Assembly: GCA_017522105.1 (NCBI GenBank)
Contig: JAFXAA010000006.1
Span: forward strand, 1 to 64,000
Reading direction: 5' to 3'
Source of the DNA: Bacteroidales bacterium
Lineage (GTDB): Bacteria > Bacteroidota > Bacteroidia > Bacteroidales > P3
DNA: 64,000 nt
Within the stretch, counting starts at the first letter, position 1, and every line of letters starts with the position of its first letter. The notes under the pieces are model-generated. The model ran no database searches. It was not told where the DNA came from and saw nothing but the letters and a program-made list of their open reading frames with translations. The position numbers and the translations under genes are program-made. This document shows positions 7,140 through 16,614 of this stretch, piece after piece.

Positions 7140-7934
7140 ATGAAACAATATCTTGACTTGCTGCAACATGTGCTCGACCACGGCACCGAGCGCCTGGACC
7201 GCACCGGCACAGGCACCGTCGGGGTGTTCGGCTACCAGATGCGCTTCGACCTGTCGCAGGGGTTCCCCGTGCTGACAACCAAGAAGCTGCACCTGCGCTC
7301 GATCATCTACGAACTGCTGTGGTTCCTGCGCGGCGACACTAACATAAAGTACCTGAAAGAACACGGCGTGAGCATCTGGGACGAGTGGGCCGACGAGAAC
7401 GGCGACCTGGGGCCCGTCTACGGCTCGCAGTGGCGCTCGTGGCCCGACGGCCATGGCGGCACCATAGACCAGATTGCGGGCGTGGTGGACGAGATAAAGC
7501 GCAACCCCTACAGCCGCCGCCTGATGGTGACGGCTTGGAATCCCGCCGAGATGCAGGACATGGCGCTGCCGCCCTGCCACTGCTTGTTCCAGTTCTATGT
7601 GGACGGCGGCAAGCTCAGCTGCCAGCTCTACCAGCGGAGCGCCGACATATTCCTCGGCGTGCCGTTCAACATAGCGAGCTACGCGCTGCTGACGATGATG
7701 GTGGCGCAGGTGTGCGGCCTGCAGCCGGGCGACTTTGTGCACACCCTCGGCGACGCACACATCTACCGCAACCACCTGGACCAGGTTCACCTGCAACTCA
7801 CGCGCGAGCCGCGCAAGCTGCCGACAATGAGGATTAACCCCGCCGTGAAGGACATCTTCGGCTTCCAGTACGAGGACTTCACGCTGGAGGGCTACGACCC
7901 GCACCCGCACATCAAAGGGGAGGTGAGCGTATGA
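7140..7934 (+). CDS. thyA: Thymidylate synthase
   Basis: A 264-residue enzyme that makes dTMP from dUMP with methylene-tetrahydrofolate. Length equals the E. coli enzyme, and the catalytic cysteine falls at residue 146 in PPCHCLFQF. Other family motifs are DRTGTGT (20-26), [10 protein letters not shown] and the dUMP-binding LYQRSAD and [10 protein letters not shown]. It is the first gene of a rightward operon; its stop overlaps the manC start by 4 bp (ATGA). Dihydrofolate reductase, usually nearby, is not in this window. Confidence 0.97.
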   Translation: MKQYLDLLQHVLDHGTERLDRTGTGTVGVFGYQMRFDLSQGFPVLTTKKLHLRSIIYELLWFLRGDTNIKYLKEHGVSIWDEWADENGDLGPVYGSQWRSWPDGHGGTIDQIAGVVDEIKRNPYSRRLMVTAWNPAEMQDMALPPCHCLFQFYVDGGKLSCQLYQRSADIFLGVPFNIASYALLTMMVAQVCGLQPGDFVHTLGDAHIYRNHLDQVHLQLTREPRKLPTMRINPAVKDIFGFQYEDFTLEGYDPHPHIKGEVSV

Positions 7935-9013
7935 CAGACAAGCACCTTTGGGTCGTCATCATGGCCGGAGGGCTGGGAAGCCGTTTCTGGCCGGTGAGCC
8001 GCACGGACAACCCCAAGCAGTTCATCGACGTCACCGGCGTGGGTCGCTCCATGCTGCAGCTCACCTTCGAGCGCTTCACGCACATCTGCCCCAAGCAGAA
8101 CATCGTCATCGTCACCGGCAAACAGTACGCCGACCGCGTGCGCGAGCAGCTGCCCGACCTGCTGCCCTACCAGGTGCTCGCCGAGCCGCTGCGCCGCAAC
8201 ACAGCGCCATGCATAGCCTATGCCGCAGCGGTCATCGGCCAGATAGACCCCGCAGCGACGCTCATAGTGTCGCCGGCCGACCACGCGATATTCCACCGCG
8301 AGAAGTTCAAGGCCGACATGGAGCAGGCCGTGCAGACAGTGGCCGAGCACGACTGGATCATCACCCTCGGCGCGCAGCCCACGCGGCCCGACACAAGCTA
8401 CGGCTACATACAGTTCGACGACAAACCGTCGCTGCCGGGGGCCGACAACCTGCACAAGGTGGTGACCTTCACCGAGAAGCCGCCTGTGGAGATGGCGCGC
8501 CAGTTCATCAACAGCGGCGAGTTCTTCTGGAACGCCGGCATCCTGGTGTGCCAGCTGCCGGTGTTGCGCGACGCCTTCCGCAAACACCTGCCGCCGGTGG
8601 CCGACGCGTTCTTCAACCTCGGCATCACCACGCCCTGGGAGGAGCTGGAGCGCGTCTACTCGCAGTGCGAGGCCGTGAGCGTCGACAACGGCATCATGGA
8701 GAAGGCCGACAACGTGCACGTGCTCGCCGCCAGCTTCGGCTGGAGCGACGTAGAGACGTGGGACTCGCTCTACGACGTCTACCGCCACGACCAGAACGGC
8801 AACGCCGTGGTCTGCGGCAACGTGTTCAGCTACGACAGCCACGACAACCTCGTGCTCGTGCAGGACGGCAAGAACGTCATCCTCGAAGGCCTCGACGGCT
8901 ACATTGTGGCCGCCGGCGCCGACACCCTCATGATATGCCGCCGCCGCAACGAAGACATGGTCTTCCGCTTCAGCAGCGACGTGGAACTGAAAAAACTGAT
9001 AGACAAAAAATAA
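7931..9013 (+). CDS. manC: Mannose-1-phosphate guanylyltransferase
   Basis: A 360-residue enzyme making GDP-mannose from mannose-1-phosphate and GTP for surface polysaccharide synthesis. The pyrophosphorylase signature [13 protein letters not shown] followed by NPKQF is at residues 12-31, and TEKP and FFWNAGI active-site motifs follow. At 360 residues it is the single-domain form without the C-terminal isomerase found in bifunctional ManC proteins. It is translationally coupled to thyA and 12 nt upstream of asnS. Confidence 0.93.
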   Translation: MTDKHLWVVIMAGGLGSRFWPVSRTDNPKQFIDVTGVGRSMLQLTFERFTHICPKQNIVIVTGKQYADRVREQLPDLLPYQVLAEPLRRNTAPCIAYAAAVIGQIDPAATLIVSPADHAIFHREKFKADMEQAVQTVAEHDWIITLGAQPTRPDTSYGYIQFDDKPSLPGADNLHKVVTFTEKPPVEMARQFINSGEFFWNAGILVCQLPVLRDAFRKHLPPVADAFFNLGITTPWEELERVYSQCEAVSVDNGIMEKADNVHVLAASFGWSDVETWDSLYDVYRHDQNGNAVVCGNVFSYDSHDNLVLVQDGKNVILEGLDGYIVAAGADTLMICRRRNEDMVFRFSSDVELKKLIDKK

Positions 9014-9025
9014 AACCAACATACA

Positions 9026-10462
9026 ATGAAACGCTACGAGATTAAGCATCTGTTGAAAGAAGACGTGAGCGCCCTGCTGGGCACCACAATATGCGTAAAG
9101 GGATGGGTCCGCACCAAGCGCGGCAACAAGAACGTCGCCTTCCTGGCCGTCAACGACGGCTCCATCATCCACAACATACAGGTGGTGGCCGACCCCGCCA
9201 GCTTTGAAGAGGAGCTGAAGCGCATCACCACGGGCGCCTGCATCGGCGTGGAGGGCAAGCTGGTGGAAAGCCAGGGAAGCGGCCAGGCCGTCGAGGTGCA
9301 GGCCGAGCGCATCGTCGTCTACGGCGAGGCCGACCCCAACACCTACCCCCTGCAGAAGAAGGGCCACAGCATGGAGTTCCTGCGCGAGATAGGACATCTG
9401 CGTCTGCGCACCAACACCTTCGGCGCCGTCATGCGCCTGCGCCACAACATGGCCATGGCCATCCACACCTTCTTCCACGAGCGCGGATTCTTCTACTTCC
9501 ACACGCCGCTCATCACCGCCAGCGACTGCGAGGGCGCCGGCGAGATGGTCCACGTCTCGACCCTCGACCCCGAGAACCCGCCCCGCAAGGAGGACGGCAC
9601 CATCGACTGGGAGCAGGACTTCTTCGGCAAGTACACCGCCCTCACCGTCAGCGGTCAGCTGGAGGGCGAGCTGGGCGCCACCTCGCTGGGCAAGATCTAC
9701 ACCTTCGGCCCCACCTTCCGCGCCGAGAACAGCAACACGCCGCGCCACCTGGCCGAGTTCTGGATGATTGAGCCCGAGATGGCCTTCTACCAGATGGACG
9801 AGCTGACGGCCCTCGAAGAGGAGTTCATCAAATACTGCGTCCGCTGGGCCCTCGACCACTGCATGGACGACCTGGAGTTCCTCAACAAGATGATCGACCC
9901 GGGCCTCATCGAGCGCCTGAAGAGTGTGGTGGACACCGAGTTCGTGCGTCTGCCCTACACTGAAGGCATCAAGATACTGGAAGAGGCTGTCGCCAAGGGC
10001 CACAAGTTCGAGTTCCCCGTGAGCTGGGGCGTAGACCTGGCCTCGGAGCACGAGCGCTTCCTCGTCGAGGAGCACTTCAAGAAGCCCGTCATCATGATCG
10101 ACTACCCGAAGGAGATCAAGGCCTTCTACATGAAGCTCAACGACCACGTGGAGGAAGAAGGCAAGCGCCAGGGCTTCTCCGGCCTTACCGTGCAGGGCAC
10201 CGACGTGCTCTTCCCGCAGATCGGCGAGATCATCGGCGGCAGCGTCCGCGAGGAGAACTACGACAAGCTGATGGGCCGCATCACCGAGCTCAACATCCCG
10301 ATGAAGGACATGTGGTGGTACCTCGACACGCGCCGCTACGGCAGCTGCCCGCACGCCGGCTTCGGCCTGGGCTTCGAGCGCCTGCTGCTCTTCGTCACCG
10401 GCATGGCCAACATCCGTGACGTCATCCCCTTCCCCCGCACCCCCAAGACCGCCGAGTTCTAA
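9026..10462 (+). CDS. asnS: Asparaginyl-tRNA synthetase
   Basis: A 478-residue class IIb synthetase charging tRNA-Asn. An N-terminal OB-fold anticodon-binding domain (about residues 15-110) is followed by the catalytic core, with motif 2 in [20 protein letters not shown] and motif 3 in [12 protein letters not shown] near the C-terminus. Length is typical. It is the last gene of the thyA-manC-asnS operon and is followed by a strong hairpin terminator at 10482. Confidence 0.97.
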   Translation: MKRYEIKHLLKEDVSALLGTTICVKGWVRTKRGNKNVAFLAVNDGSIIHNIQVVADPASFEEELKRITTGACIGVEGKLVESQGSGQAVEVQAERIVVYGEADPNTYPLQKKGHSMEFLREIGHLRLRTNTFGAVMRLRHNMAMAIHTFFHERGFFYFHTPLITASDCEGAGEMVHVSTLDPENPPRKEDGTIDWEQDFFGKYTALTVSGQLEGELGATSLGKIYTFGPTFRAENSNTPRHLAEFWMIEPEMAFYQMDELTALEEEFIKYCVRWALDHCMDDLEFLNKMIDPGLIERLKSVVDTEFVRLPYTEGIKILEEAVAKGHKFEFPVSWGVDLASEHERFLVEEHFKKPVIMIDYPKEIKAFYMKLNDHVEEEGKRQGFSGLTVQGTDVLFPQIGEIIGGSVREENYDKLMGRITELNIPMKDMWWYLDTRRYGSCPHAGFGLGFERLLLFVTGMANIRDVIPFPRTPKTAEF

Positions 10463-10481
10463 TCACGTCGGCTAACAATAC

Positions 10482-10525
10482 AGGAAGCAGGCTCTGCATC
10501 ATTGCAGAGCCTGCTTCCTCTTTTG
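10482..10525 (+). terminator. Intrinsic terminator after asnS
   Basis: A perfect 16-bp stem (10482-10497 with 10504-10519) closes a 6-nt loop and is followed by CTTTTGG. It lies 20 nt past the asnS stop. The stem is symmetric, so it could also stop leftward transcripts. Confidence 0.92.
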
Positions 10526-10576
10526 GTAAGTGCACACCCACATGAAGTGCGATTACTCATTGTACATTCATCATTA

Positions 10577-11035
10577 CTAAACAAAAATGGGGTAAATAAT
10601 GGCAAACATAGTTGTAATAACGCATATTAGAAATCCCACCAATGCTATGTCTCGAGGTTTGGATGTAAAAATTCCAATAAAAGAGAGAATAAAAGCTAAT
10701 ACTAAAAGGATCCATGTTAATGTAGCCAGAAAAGTGGTTCCACCAGACAATATCCACACAATTCCAGGAATAAAAGATGCTATTGCAAAAAAGAATCCCA
10801 ATGTACCAATAATATCATTCTCTTTGAGGGAGCATTCCTCCTGATTCGTTCCATATATTGGCTCTTTTTTGTATTCCTCAGATGGTTCACCAGATTCTGT
10901 CTCTCTGTTTTGAGATCGCGTAAATAAAGTTTTGTTTTTGTTATACATTGTTCTTATGGGATAGCCGCAATTAGGGCATCCTTCCGCATTACTGCCAACC
11001 TGAGTCCCGCATTCTGGGCATGTTACAAGTTCCAT
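10577..11035 (-). CDS. Zinc-ribbon membrane protein
   Basis: A 152-residue protein. A small N-terminal zinc ribbon (CPECGTQVGSNAEGCPNCG, residues 6-24) is joined by a charged linker (about 30-75) to three hydrophobic segments (about 78-98, 100-120, 130-150). The ribbon would face the cytoplasm. The function is unknown. Base composition is far more AT-rich than neighbouring genes, which suggests recent acquisition. A second zinc-ribbon membrane protein lies directly upstream and may be a distant paralogue. Confidence 0.8.
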   Translation of the reverse strand: MELVTCPECGTQVGSNAEGCPNCGYPIRTMYNKNKTLFTRSQNRETESGEPSEEYKKEPIYGTNQEECSLKENDIIGTLGFFFAIASFIPGIVWILSGGTTFLATLTWILLVLAFILSFIGIFTSKPRDIALVGFLICVITTMFAIIYPIFV

Positions 11036-11137
11036 TTTTTAAGTATTTATTTTGTGAATAACAGCAGGTGAGATAACACCATCTTAATTTAATTTATCTT
11101 ATGTTTTAGTGAACGTGTACTTTCTCCTTGCAAATTG

Positions 11138-11467
11138 TTAGTAACTAAAACTGGATACTGCTGATGCTGTTGCAGATCCAATAATTATTGCTAAAAATAC
11201 ACCCAATACAACTGATACCAGAAATCCAATTAGTGCCCATTTCCCACACTCTTTTGCCCTTCTCGGAGATTTCTCATGATATACCAAATATAGGATTAAC
11301 CCAACTAAAGGCCATAAAAATGAAACAATATTCAACCCGACACTTGGGTCTTGGTCGGTTAATGCTGTTTGCGTGCCCTTAATGTTTTGTGAAGCTCCAC
11401 ATTTGGGGCAAGTCGGTGCTGATTCTGAAATCATTTCTCCGCATTCTCTACAATGTACTAACGACAT
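11138..11467 (-). CDS. Zinc-ribbon membrane protein
   Basis: A 109-residue protein taken from the ATG at 11467 (MSLVHCRECGE); a start 10 codons further up is possible but less likely. It has an N-terminal zinc ribbon with two CxxCG knuckles (residues 6-27) and two hydrophobic segments (NIVSFLWPLVGLILYLV and ALIGFLVSVVLGVFLAIII) separated by a basic loop. Such small proteins are common in gut bacteria and have no known role. It is AT-rich like the gene at 10577. The nearest leftward promoter is at 11730-11760, which would give a leader of about 260 nt. Confidence 0.75.
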   Translation of the reverse strand: MSLVHCRECGEMISESAPTCPKCGASQNIKGTQTALTDQDPSVGLNIVSFLWPLVGLILYLVYHEKSPRRAKECGKWALIGFLVSVVLGVFLAIIIGSATASAVSSFSY

Positions 11468-11725
11468 AAGCTCTTCCCTAATACGTGTCGGGCGCAACTT
11501 CTAATGCTCCTCCGCACCCCGTTGAGCAAATAATCATAATAAGAAGCGTGGTGCTGTATGCCACTTCTTGCTTGGAGGTCCTGAGAATTACCTTGAGATA
11601 AGAAGATGCAATAAGCCCACGCCATAACAGCGAAAGCCATTACACTGATTCTGTATCTCTGCGGAGTTTCTCAGGTTCCCAAGCACAGAACGCGCATAAC
11701 GCTTCGTGATTTCCTTGTGAAATCG
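11468..11725. other. Leader or non-coding stretch of unclear content
   Basis: This stretch lies between the zinc-ribbon start and the divergent promoters. On the minus strand a 60-codon open frame (11640 to 11458, beginning MAFAVMAWAYCIF) overlaps the zinc-ribbon start, but it resembles nothing I recognise and has no clear ribosome site. No tRNA or repeat is seen. It may be a long mRNA leader, a small ORF or a gene remnant. Confidence 0.35.
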
Positions 11726-11729
11726 GGTG

Positions 11730-11760
11730 CAAAGATACGCACTTTCTGCCACATGGCAAA
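11730..11760 (-). promoter_or_regulatory. Leftward promoter of a back-to-back pair
   Basis: On the minus strand, TTTG (11757-11760) and TATCTTTG (11730-11737) are separated by 19 nt, a full match to the Bacteroidota -33/-7 promoter. It points towards the zinc-ribbon genes. Its -33 box lies only about 8 nt from the -33 box of the rightward ribD promoter. Confidence 0.75.
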
Positions 11761-11767
11761 ATTATTT

Positions 11768-11798
11768 TTTGCCGTATGGCTGTTTTGTCGTATCTTTG
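11768..11798 (+). promoter_or_regulatory. ribD promoter
   Basis: TTTG (11768-11771), a 19-nt spacer and TATCTTTG (11791-11798). The ribD ATG follows 9 nt later, so the leader is only a few nucleotides and has no room for a riboswitch. It mirrors the leftward promoter at 11730. Confidence 0.8.
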
Positions 11799-11807
11799 CA
11801 CGCTGAA

Positions 11808-12821
11808 ATGACACAGCAGGAGACTGACATAATGTATATGCGGCGGTGTCTACAGCTGGCTGCCAACGGACTGGGACGCGTGAGGCCCAATCCGTTGGTG
11901 GGGTGCGTGGTCGTGTCTGCGACCGAAGGGAGCAAATCCGCACAACAGTGCGTGGTCGTCAATGACGGCCGCATCATCAGCGAAGGCTACCATCAGGAGT
12001 ATGGTCACAACCACGCCGAGCGCAACGCTTTGTTGCGACTGCTACCCACTACCCACTACCCACTATCCACTCTTTACGTCAACCTCGAGCCCTGCTCGCA
12101 CTACGGCAAGACGCCCCCCTGCGCCGACCTCATCGTCGAGAAGGGCATCCGCCGCGTGGTGTGCTGCAACGACGACCCCAACCCGCTGGTGGCCGGCAAC
12201 GGCTTCCGCAAGCTGGAAGAGGCCGGCATCGAGGTGGTGCGCCATGTGCTGGAGGCCGAGGGCCGCGAGCTGAACCGCCGCTTCTTCACCTTCATGGAGC
12301 AGCGGCGCCCCTACGTCATACTGAAGTGGGCCGAGAGCGCCGACGGCTTCATGGCCCCGCCCGGTGTCAGGACTGACAATACAAGGCGGTCGCCGTCAAA
12401 GCAATACTGGCTTAGCACGCAGCGGCAGAACCGCCTGAACCACCGCTGGCGCACCGAGGAGGCCGCCATACTGGTTGGCAGCGAGACTTACCTCAAGGAC
12501 TCCCCCACCCTCACTCCGCGCCATTACCTGGGTCCCGCACCGCAGCCCGTGGTGCTCGACCGCCGCGGCCGCCTGACCGACGTCCCCGACCATTGGCTGC
12601 ACCTCCGCACACAGACCGTCGAGGAGACCCTCCACGAGCTCTACGAGCGCAGGCTGCAGAGCGTCATCGTCGAGGGCGGACGCCAGGTGCTGGACGCTTT
12701 CATCGCCAGCGGCCTCTACGACGAGGTGCGCATCCTGCGCAGCCCACAGCACCTCGGCACAGGTTTGAAAGCCCCAGAGGTGCCGAAAACAGCCCCCAGC
12801 CGCCTTTTCATCATCGACTGA
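11808..12821 (+). CDS. ribD: Bifunctional riboflavin biosynthesis deaminase/reductase
   Basis: A 337-residue enzyme for two early riboflavin steps: deamination of the pyrimidine and reduction of its ribose. The start is the ATG at 11808 (MTQQETDIMYM), just after the promoter. The deaminase domain (1-145) has HNHAERNALL and the zinc ligands in PCSHYGKTPPC. The reductase domain (about 150-337) has EAAILVGSETYLKDSP and VIVEGGRQVLDAF. Four heptads (12042-12069) insert LPTTHYPLS between the HAE helix and the PCSH motif. No FMN riboswitch can precede it. The YigZ-family gene follows after 12 nt. Confidence 0.94.
   Translation: MTQQETDIMYMRRCLQLAANGLGRVRPNPLVGCVVVSATEGSKSAQQCVVVNDGRIISEGYHQEYGHNHAERNALLRLLPTTHYPLSTLYVNLEPCSHYGKTPPCADLIVEKGIRRVVCCNDDPNPLVAGNGFRKLEEAGIEVVRHVLEAEGRELNRRFFTFMEQRRPYVILKWAESADGFMAPPGVRTDNTRRSPSKQYWLSTQRQNRLNHRWRTEEAAILVGSETYLKDSPTLTPRHYLGPAPQPVVLDRRGRLTDVPDHWLHLRTQTVEETLHELYERRLQSVIVEGGRQVLDAFIASGLYDEVRILRSPQHLGTGLKAPEVPKTAPSRLFIID
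12042..12069. repeat. In-gene heptanucleotide repeat in ribD
   Basis: Four heptads, CTACCCA three times and CTATCCA, are read in frame as part of LPTTHYPLST at residues 79-90, just ahead of the catalytic zinc site. Confidence 0.88.
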
Positions 12822-12833
12822 AAACAACGAAGC

Positions 12834-13439
12834 ATGTTCGACGACACATACCGCACCATAGCCACCCCCTCGGAGGGCCTCTACAAAGAGAAAGGCAGCA
12901 AGTTCCTGGCCTTCGCCTACCCCGTGCGCACCATCGACGAGGTGAAGGCGCACCTGGAGCAGTTGCGCAAGGATTATTTCGACGCGCGCCACCACTGCTA
13001 CGCCTACATCCTCGGGGCCCGCAAGGACGCCTTCCGCGCCAACGACGACGGCGAGCCCAGTGGCACCGGCGGCCGCCCCATCCACGGCCAGCTCCTCTCG
13101 GCCGACCTCACCGACACCCTCATCGTCGTCGTCCGCTACTTCGGCGGCATACTCCTCGGCGCCTCTGGTTTGGCCAACGCCTACAAGACCGCCGCGCGCG
13201 ATGCCATAGACCACGCGCAGATAATAGAGAAAACCATCGACGCCCGCTACCGACTGGCCTTCGCCTACGAGACGATGAACGACGTGATGCGCATACTCAA
13301 GGACTACGACCTCAAGCCCGAGAACCAGAATTACAACCTCGACTGCACGCTCGAAGTCAGCGTGCGCCAGTCGTTCTCGGTGCGTTTCTACGACGACGTG
13401 GCAGGGCTCCGCACCGTCAAGATAGACATACTTTCATAG
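12834..13439 (+). CDS. YigZ/IMPACT family protein
   Basis: A 201-residue member of the UPF0029/IMPACT family. The N-terminal domain (1-130) carries the signature block DDGEPSGTGGRPIHGQL followed by VVRYFGGILLGASGL. The C-terminal part (about 140-201) matches the small DUF1949-type domain. The eukaryotic relative IMPACT regulates translation through GCN1/GCN2; the bacterial role is not settled. It is probably cotranscribed with ribD and ends at a bidirectional terminator facing rplQ. Confidence 0.92.
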   Translation: MFDDTYRTIATPSEGLYKEKGSKFLAFAYPVRTIDEVKAHLEQLRKDYFDARHHCYAYILGARKDAFRANDDGEPSGTGGRPIHGQLLSADLTDTLIVVVRYFGGILLGASGLANAYKTAARDAIDHAQIIEKTIDARYRLAFAYETMNDVMRILKDYDLKPENQNYNLDCTLEVSVRQSFSVRFYDDVAGLRTVKIDILS

Positions 13440-13455
13440 CATTGGCAGGAAACGA

Positions 13456-13484
13456 AAAAGCCCATCCATTGAGGGTGGGCTTTT
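13456..13484. terminator. Bidirectional terminator between yigZ-like gene and rplQ
   Basis: A 12-bp stem AAAAGCCCATCC (13456-13467) and its complement (13473-13484) with a 5-nt loop. U-tracts would form on both strands, ending the rightward ribD unit and the long leftward ribosomal cluster. Confidence 0.9.
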
Positions 13485-13520
13485 ATCTTATGTGCCTCTT
13501 GGGACACACCGTCCTGTCGT

Positions 13521-14018
13521 TTACTCAGCCTTGGGGGCTTCCTCGGCGGCGGGAGTCTCGGCCACAGGAGCTTCGGCCACAGGAGCGGCCTCGGCCTTCT
13601 TGGCGCGGCTACGACGGGTGCTCTTGGCAGCCTTCTTGGTGGTGTCCTTGAGCATGTTCTCGTTGTAGTCGACGAGCTCGATGATAGCCATTTCGGAGTT
13701 GTCGCCGTGGCGGATGCCGGTCTTCAGGATGCGGGTGTAGCCACCGGGGCGGTTGGCCACCTTCTGCGCGACCTCGCGGAAGAGTTCGTTGACGGCCTCT
13801 TTGCTGTGGAGGTAGCTGAAGACGATACGGCGGTTGTGGGTGGAGTCTTCTTTCGAGCGGTTGATGATGGGCTCGACGTACACTCTGAGGGCTTTAGCCT
13901 TGGCAACAGTGGTCTCGATGCGCTTATGCATGATAAGCGAGGTGGCCATGTTGGAGAGCATAGCCACGCGGTGGGCGTGGGTTCTGGACAGATGATTAAC
14001 TTTGCAACCGTGTCTCAT
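13521..14018 (-). CDS. rplQ: 50S ribosomal protein L17
   Basis: 165 residues. The N-terminus ([20 protein letters not shown]) is the L17 signature. The core ends near residue 125, followed by a lysine-rich and then Ala/Glu/Pro-rich tail of about 40 residues (repeated PVAEAP, PAAEEAP), a common Bacteroidota-type extension. It is the last gene of the ribosomal supercluster, 9 nt after rpoA, and is followed by a bidirectional terminator. Confidence 0.97.
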   Translation of the reverse strand: MRHGCKVNHLSRTHAHRVAMLSNMATSLIMHKRIETTVAKAKALRVYVEPIINRSKEDSTHNRRIVFSYLHSKEAVNELFREVAQKVANRPGGYTRILKTGIRHGDNSEMAIIELVDYNENMLKDTTKKAAKSTRRSRAKKAEAAPVAEAPVAETPAAEEAPKAE

Positions 14019-14027
14019 ATTCTTTTC

Positions 14028-15020
14028 TTATTCTTTATCAAGTTTATACTTTGCTACATTCATACCGAACTCAAGGTTCTTGGAGGCGACCAGGTTCTCC
14101 AGTTCGGTGAGTGATTTTTTGCCGAAGTTGCGGAACTTCAGCAGGTCGGCCTTGTTGAAGGCGACGAGCTCGCCCAGGGTGTCGACCTCGGCAGCCTTGA
14201 GGCAGTTGAGGGCGCGCACAGAGAGGTCGAGGTCGATGAGTTTGGTCTTGAGGAGCTGACGTATGTGTGCCGTGGTCTCGTCGAACTCTTCCTGCACAGG
14301 CTTGGTCTCAACATCGAGCGTGATGCGCTCGTCGGAGAAGAGCATGAAGTGCTGGATGAGGATGGTGGCGGCCTCCTTGAGGGCTTCCTTCGGGTGGATG
14401 GACCCGTCGGTCTCAATGTCGAAGGTGAGCTTCTCATAGTCGGTACGCTGCTCGACGCGGTAGTCGTCGACGGCATACATGACCTTCTTGATGGGGGTGT
14501 GTATGGAGTCGATGGCGATGACACCGATAGGGTCGGTGGCACGCTTGTTCTCGTCGGCGGGCACATAGCCGCGGCCCTTGTCGATGCAGAGGGTGATGTG
14601 CAGCTCGGTGGTGGGCTCCATGTGGCAGATCTCCAGCTCGGGGTTGAGCACCTGGAAGCTGTTGAGGTTGCTGTTGAGGTCGCCGGCCTTGAGAACAGTC
14701 TGCCCCTTCACAGTGAAGGAGAGTTTCTCAGAGTCGGTGTCCTCAAGCTGGCGACGGAAGCGGATCTGCTTGAGACGGAGTATGATGTCGGTCATATCTT
14801 CTACCACACCGGGTATGGAAGAGAATTCATGGTCGACACCGTCGATCTGCACAGAGGTGATAGCATAGCCTTCGAGCGAAGAGAGAAGGACGCGACGCAG
14901 AGCGTTGCCGATGGTAGTGCCGTAGCCAGGCTCCAGCGGGCGGAATTCAAAGGTGCCGCGGAAGTCGTCAGCCTCAAGCATGACCACCTTGTCAGGTTTC
15001 TGGAATGATAAAATTGCCAT
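14028..15020 (-). CDS. rpoA: RNA polymerase alpha subunit
   Basis: 330 residues. The N-terminal dimerisation domain (1-235) includes [16 protein letters not shown] short linker leads to the helix-hairpin-helix C-terminal domain (about 255-320; [29 protein letters not shown]). It scaffolds the polymerase and contacts activators and UP-element DNA. A 74-nt gap with two hairpins separates it from rpsD, the widest gap in the alpha operon. Confidence 0.98.
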   Translation of the reverse strand: MAILSFQKPDKVVMLEADDFRGTFEFRPLEPGYGTTIGNALRRVLLSSLEGYAITSVQIDGVDHEFSSIPGVVEDMTDIILRLKQIRFRRQLEDTDSEKLSFTVKGQTVLKAGDLNSNLNSFQVLNPELEICHMEPTTELHITLCIDKGRGYVPADENKRATDPIGVIAIDSIHTPIKKVMYAVDDYRVEQRTDYEKLTFDIETDGSIHPKEALKEAATILIQHFMLFSDERITLDVETKPVQEEFDETTAHIRQLLKTKLIDLDLSVRALNCLKAAEVDTLGELVAFNKADLLKFRNFGKKSLTELENLVASKNLEFGMNVAKYKLDKE

Positions 15021-15051
15021 TTGTTATCCTTTCTTTCTTTTGTTGGTTTAT

Positions 15052-15092
15052 GCCCGGGCACCGTGCCAGGGCTGTAACCTCGCTGTGAGGCT
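15052..15092 (-). promoter_or_regulatory. Paired hairpins between rpsD and rpoA
   Basis: Hairpin A (15076-15092): AACCTC pairs with GAGGCT across GCTGT. Hairpin B (15052-15072): GCCC..GGCA pairs with TGCC..GGGC around a 3-nt loop. Neither is followed by a U-run, so termination is unlikely. They lie ahead of the rpoA ribosome-binding region and could be a control or processing site, possibly for S4. Confidence 0.4.
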
Positions 15093-15094
15093 AA

Positions 15095-15700
15095 TTATTT
15101 CGAGTACAGGTCAACGATGAGCTGTTCGTTGATGGTCTCGGGGATGTCGCTGCGCTGGGGGTAGCTGACGAACTTGCCGCTGAGGCTGGCGCCGTCCCAC
15201 TCGAGCCAAGGATAGTTGTTGGCGCGCGAGGCGAGGGCGTCGGTGATGACCTCAAGGGATTTGCTGCGCTCACGGACGGAGATGACGTCGCCCTCGCGGA
15301 GAGAGTAGGAGGGGATGTTGACGACGTTGCCGTTGACAGCTATATGACGATGGGAAACCAGCTGGCGGGCCTGGGCGCGGCTGCGGGCGATGCCGAGACG
15401 GTAGACCACGTTGTCGAGACGGGCCTCGATAAGTTTCATGAGTTCCTCACCAGTGATGCCGCCGCGACGGGAGGCTTCGGCATAGAGTTTACGGAACTGG
15501 CGCTCTAGAATGCCATAGGTATATTTGGCTTTCTGCTTCTCGTTGAGCTGGATGCCGTACTCGGAGGTCTTGCTGCGGCGACGGTTCTGGCCGTGCATGC
15601 CGGGAGCATAGGGTTTCTTCTCGTAGGATTTGTCCGGGCCATAGATAGGCTCGTGGAACTTTCTTGCAATTTTGGTCTTCGGACCAGTGTATCTTGCCAT
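15095..15700 (-). CDS. rpsD: 30S ribosomal protein S4
   Basis: 201 residues. It begins [15 protein letters not shown] and lacks the N-terminal zinc cysteines. The S4 RNA-binding domain (about residues 92-155) contains [19 protein letters not shown] and a [11 protein letters not shown] motif. S4 nucleates 30S assembly and represses the alpha operon in E. coli. Confidence 0.98.
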   Translation of the reverse strand: MARYTGPKTKIARKFHEPIYGPDKSYEKKPYAPGMHGQNRRRSKTSEYGIQLNEKQKAKYTYGILERQFRKLYAEASRRGGITGEELMKLIEARLDNVVYRLGIARSRAQARQLVSHRHIAVNGNVVNIPSYSLREGDVISVRERSKSLEVITDALASRANNYPWLEWDGASLSGKFVSYPQRSDIPETINEQLIVDLYSK

Positions 15701-15728
15701 TGTTTACTTGTCTTTTTAAGATTAATAA

Positions 15729-16118
15729 TTACACACGACGACGCTTCGGGGGACGGCAACCGTTGTGAGGCAGCGGGGTGATGTCGGTGATTTCCATGAC
15801 CTCGATGCCACAGGTGTTGATTGCGCGGATTGCAGATTCACGTCCTTGACCAGGTCCTTTGACAAAGACCTTGACTTTTCTTAGGCCCAAATCATAAGCA
15901 ACTTTGCCGCAATCTTCCGCAGCCATCTGTGCAGCATACGGAGTGTTTTTCTTCGATCCGCGGAAGCCCATTTTTCCTGCTGACGACCAAGAAATCACTT
16001 GACCGGCGTTGTTCGTCAACGAAACGATGACGTTGTTGAAGGATGCAAAGATGCATGCTCTTCCTTGAGGTTCAACTTTTACGACTCTCTTTTTGGTCGG
16101 TTTTGAAGTTTTTGCCAT
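15729..16118 (-). CDS. rpsK: 30S ribosomal protein S11
   Basis: 129 residues from the ATG at 16118 ([14 protein letters not shown]). An in-frame TTG 13 codons upstream is not used here because the family begins at the MAK start. The signature [20 protein letters not shown] and the C-terminal [15 protein letters not shown] are intact. It sits on the 30S platform at the mRNA exit. It is 28 nt upstream of rpsD. Confidence 0.96.
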   Translation of the reverse strand: MAKTSKPTKKRVVKVEPQGRACIFASFNNVIVSLTNNAGQVISWSSAGKMGFRGSKKNTPYAAQMAAEDCGKVAYDLGLRKVKVFVKGPGQGRESAIRAINTCGIEVMEITDITPLPHNGCRPPKRRRV

Positions 16119-16208
16119 TTCTTTTTTGCTTGATTTTCTTTGTTTCTTTACTGCCAACCGCTCCTATGTCAGTTCTAATCCGCGGCTGGGGCGCTACAAA
16201 CCGTTACT

Positions 16209-16586
16209 TTACTTGGTAGCTTTCTTCTTGTTAGCGATTGTTTTCTTCTTACCCTTGCGAGTACGGGCATTGTTCTTGGTGCTCTGACCGCGGAGGGGCA
16301 GACCAAGGCGATGACGGATGCCGCGATAGCAGCCGATGTCCATCAGTCGCTTGATGTTCATCTGGACTTCGGAACGGAGGGCGCCCTCAACCTTGTACTC
16401 ATCGTTGATGATGGTACGCAGGGCATTCTGCTCGTCATCGGTCCAGTCCTGCACCTTCTTTCCCTCGTCGATACCGGCTTTGGCCAGAATCTCCTTGGCA
16501 GTGCTACGTCCAATACCGTAGATATAGGTCAAACCTATCTCTCCTCTTTTGTTCTTGGGTAAGTCAATACCTGCAATACGTGCCAT
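16209..16586 (-). CDS. rpsM: 30S ribosomal protein S13
   Basis: 125 residues. It begins [19 protein letters not shown] and keeps the helix-two-turn-helix [16 protein letters not shown] and the rRNA-binding [20 protein letters not shown] motif. A basic tail follows. It is the first gene of the alpha-operon segment, 28 nt from rpmJ. Confidence 0.98.
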   Translation of the reverse strand: MARIAGIDLPKNKRGEIGLTYIYGIGRSTAKEILAKAGIDEGKKVQDWTDDEQNALRTIINDEYKVEGALRSEVQMNIKRLMDIGCYRGIRHRLGLPLRGQSTKNNARTRKGKKKTIANKKKATK

Positions 16587-16614
16587 AAATTCTTTTTGTT
16601 CTTTTTGTTTTTAA

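Noticed and set aside
7892..10354. Long open frame on the minus strand opposite manC and asnS
   Set aside because: It is a shadow caused by strong G/C third-position bias; the forward frames encode clear ManC and AsnS.
11458..11640. 60-residue open frame upstream of the zinc-ribbon gene as a gene
   Set aside because: It overlaps the zinc-ribbon start, resembles no family I know, and has no clear ribosome site; noted only as leader content.
11799..11807. FMN riboswitch before ribD
   Set aside because: The promoter leaves a leader of only a few nucleotides, too short for any riboswitch.
16119..16157. TTG start extending rpsK by 13 codons
   Set aside because: The extra residues are lysine-rich and absent from S11 proteins; the ATG at 16118 gives the family start.
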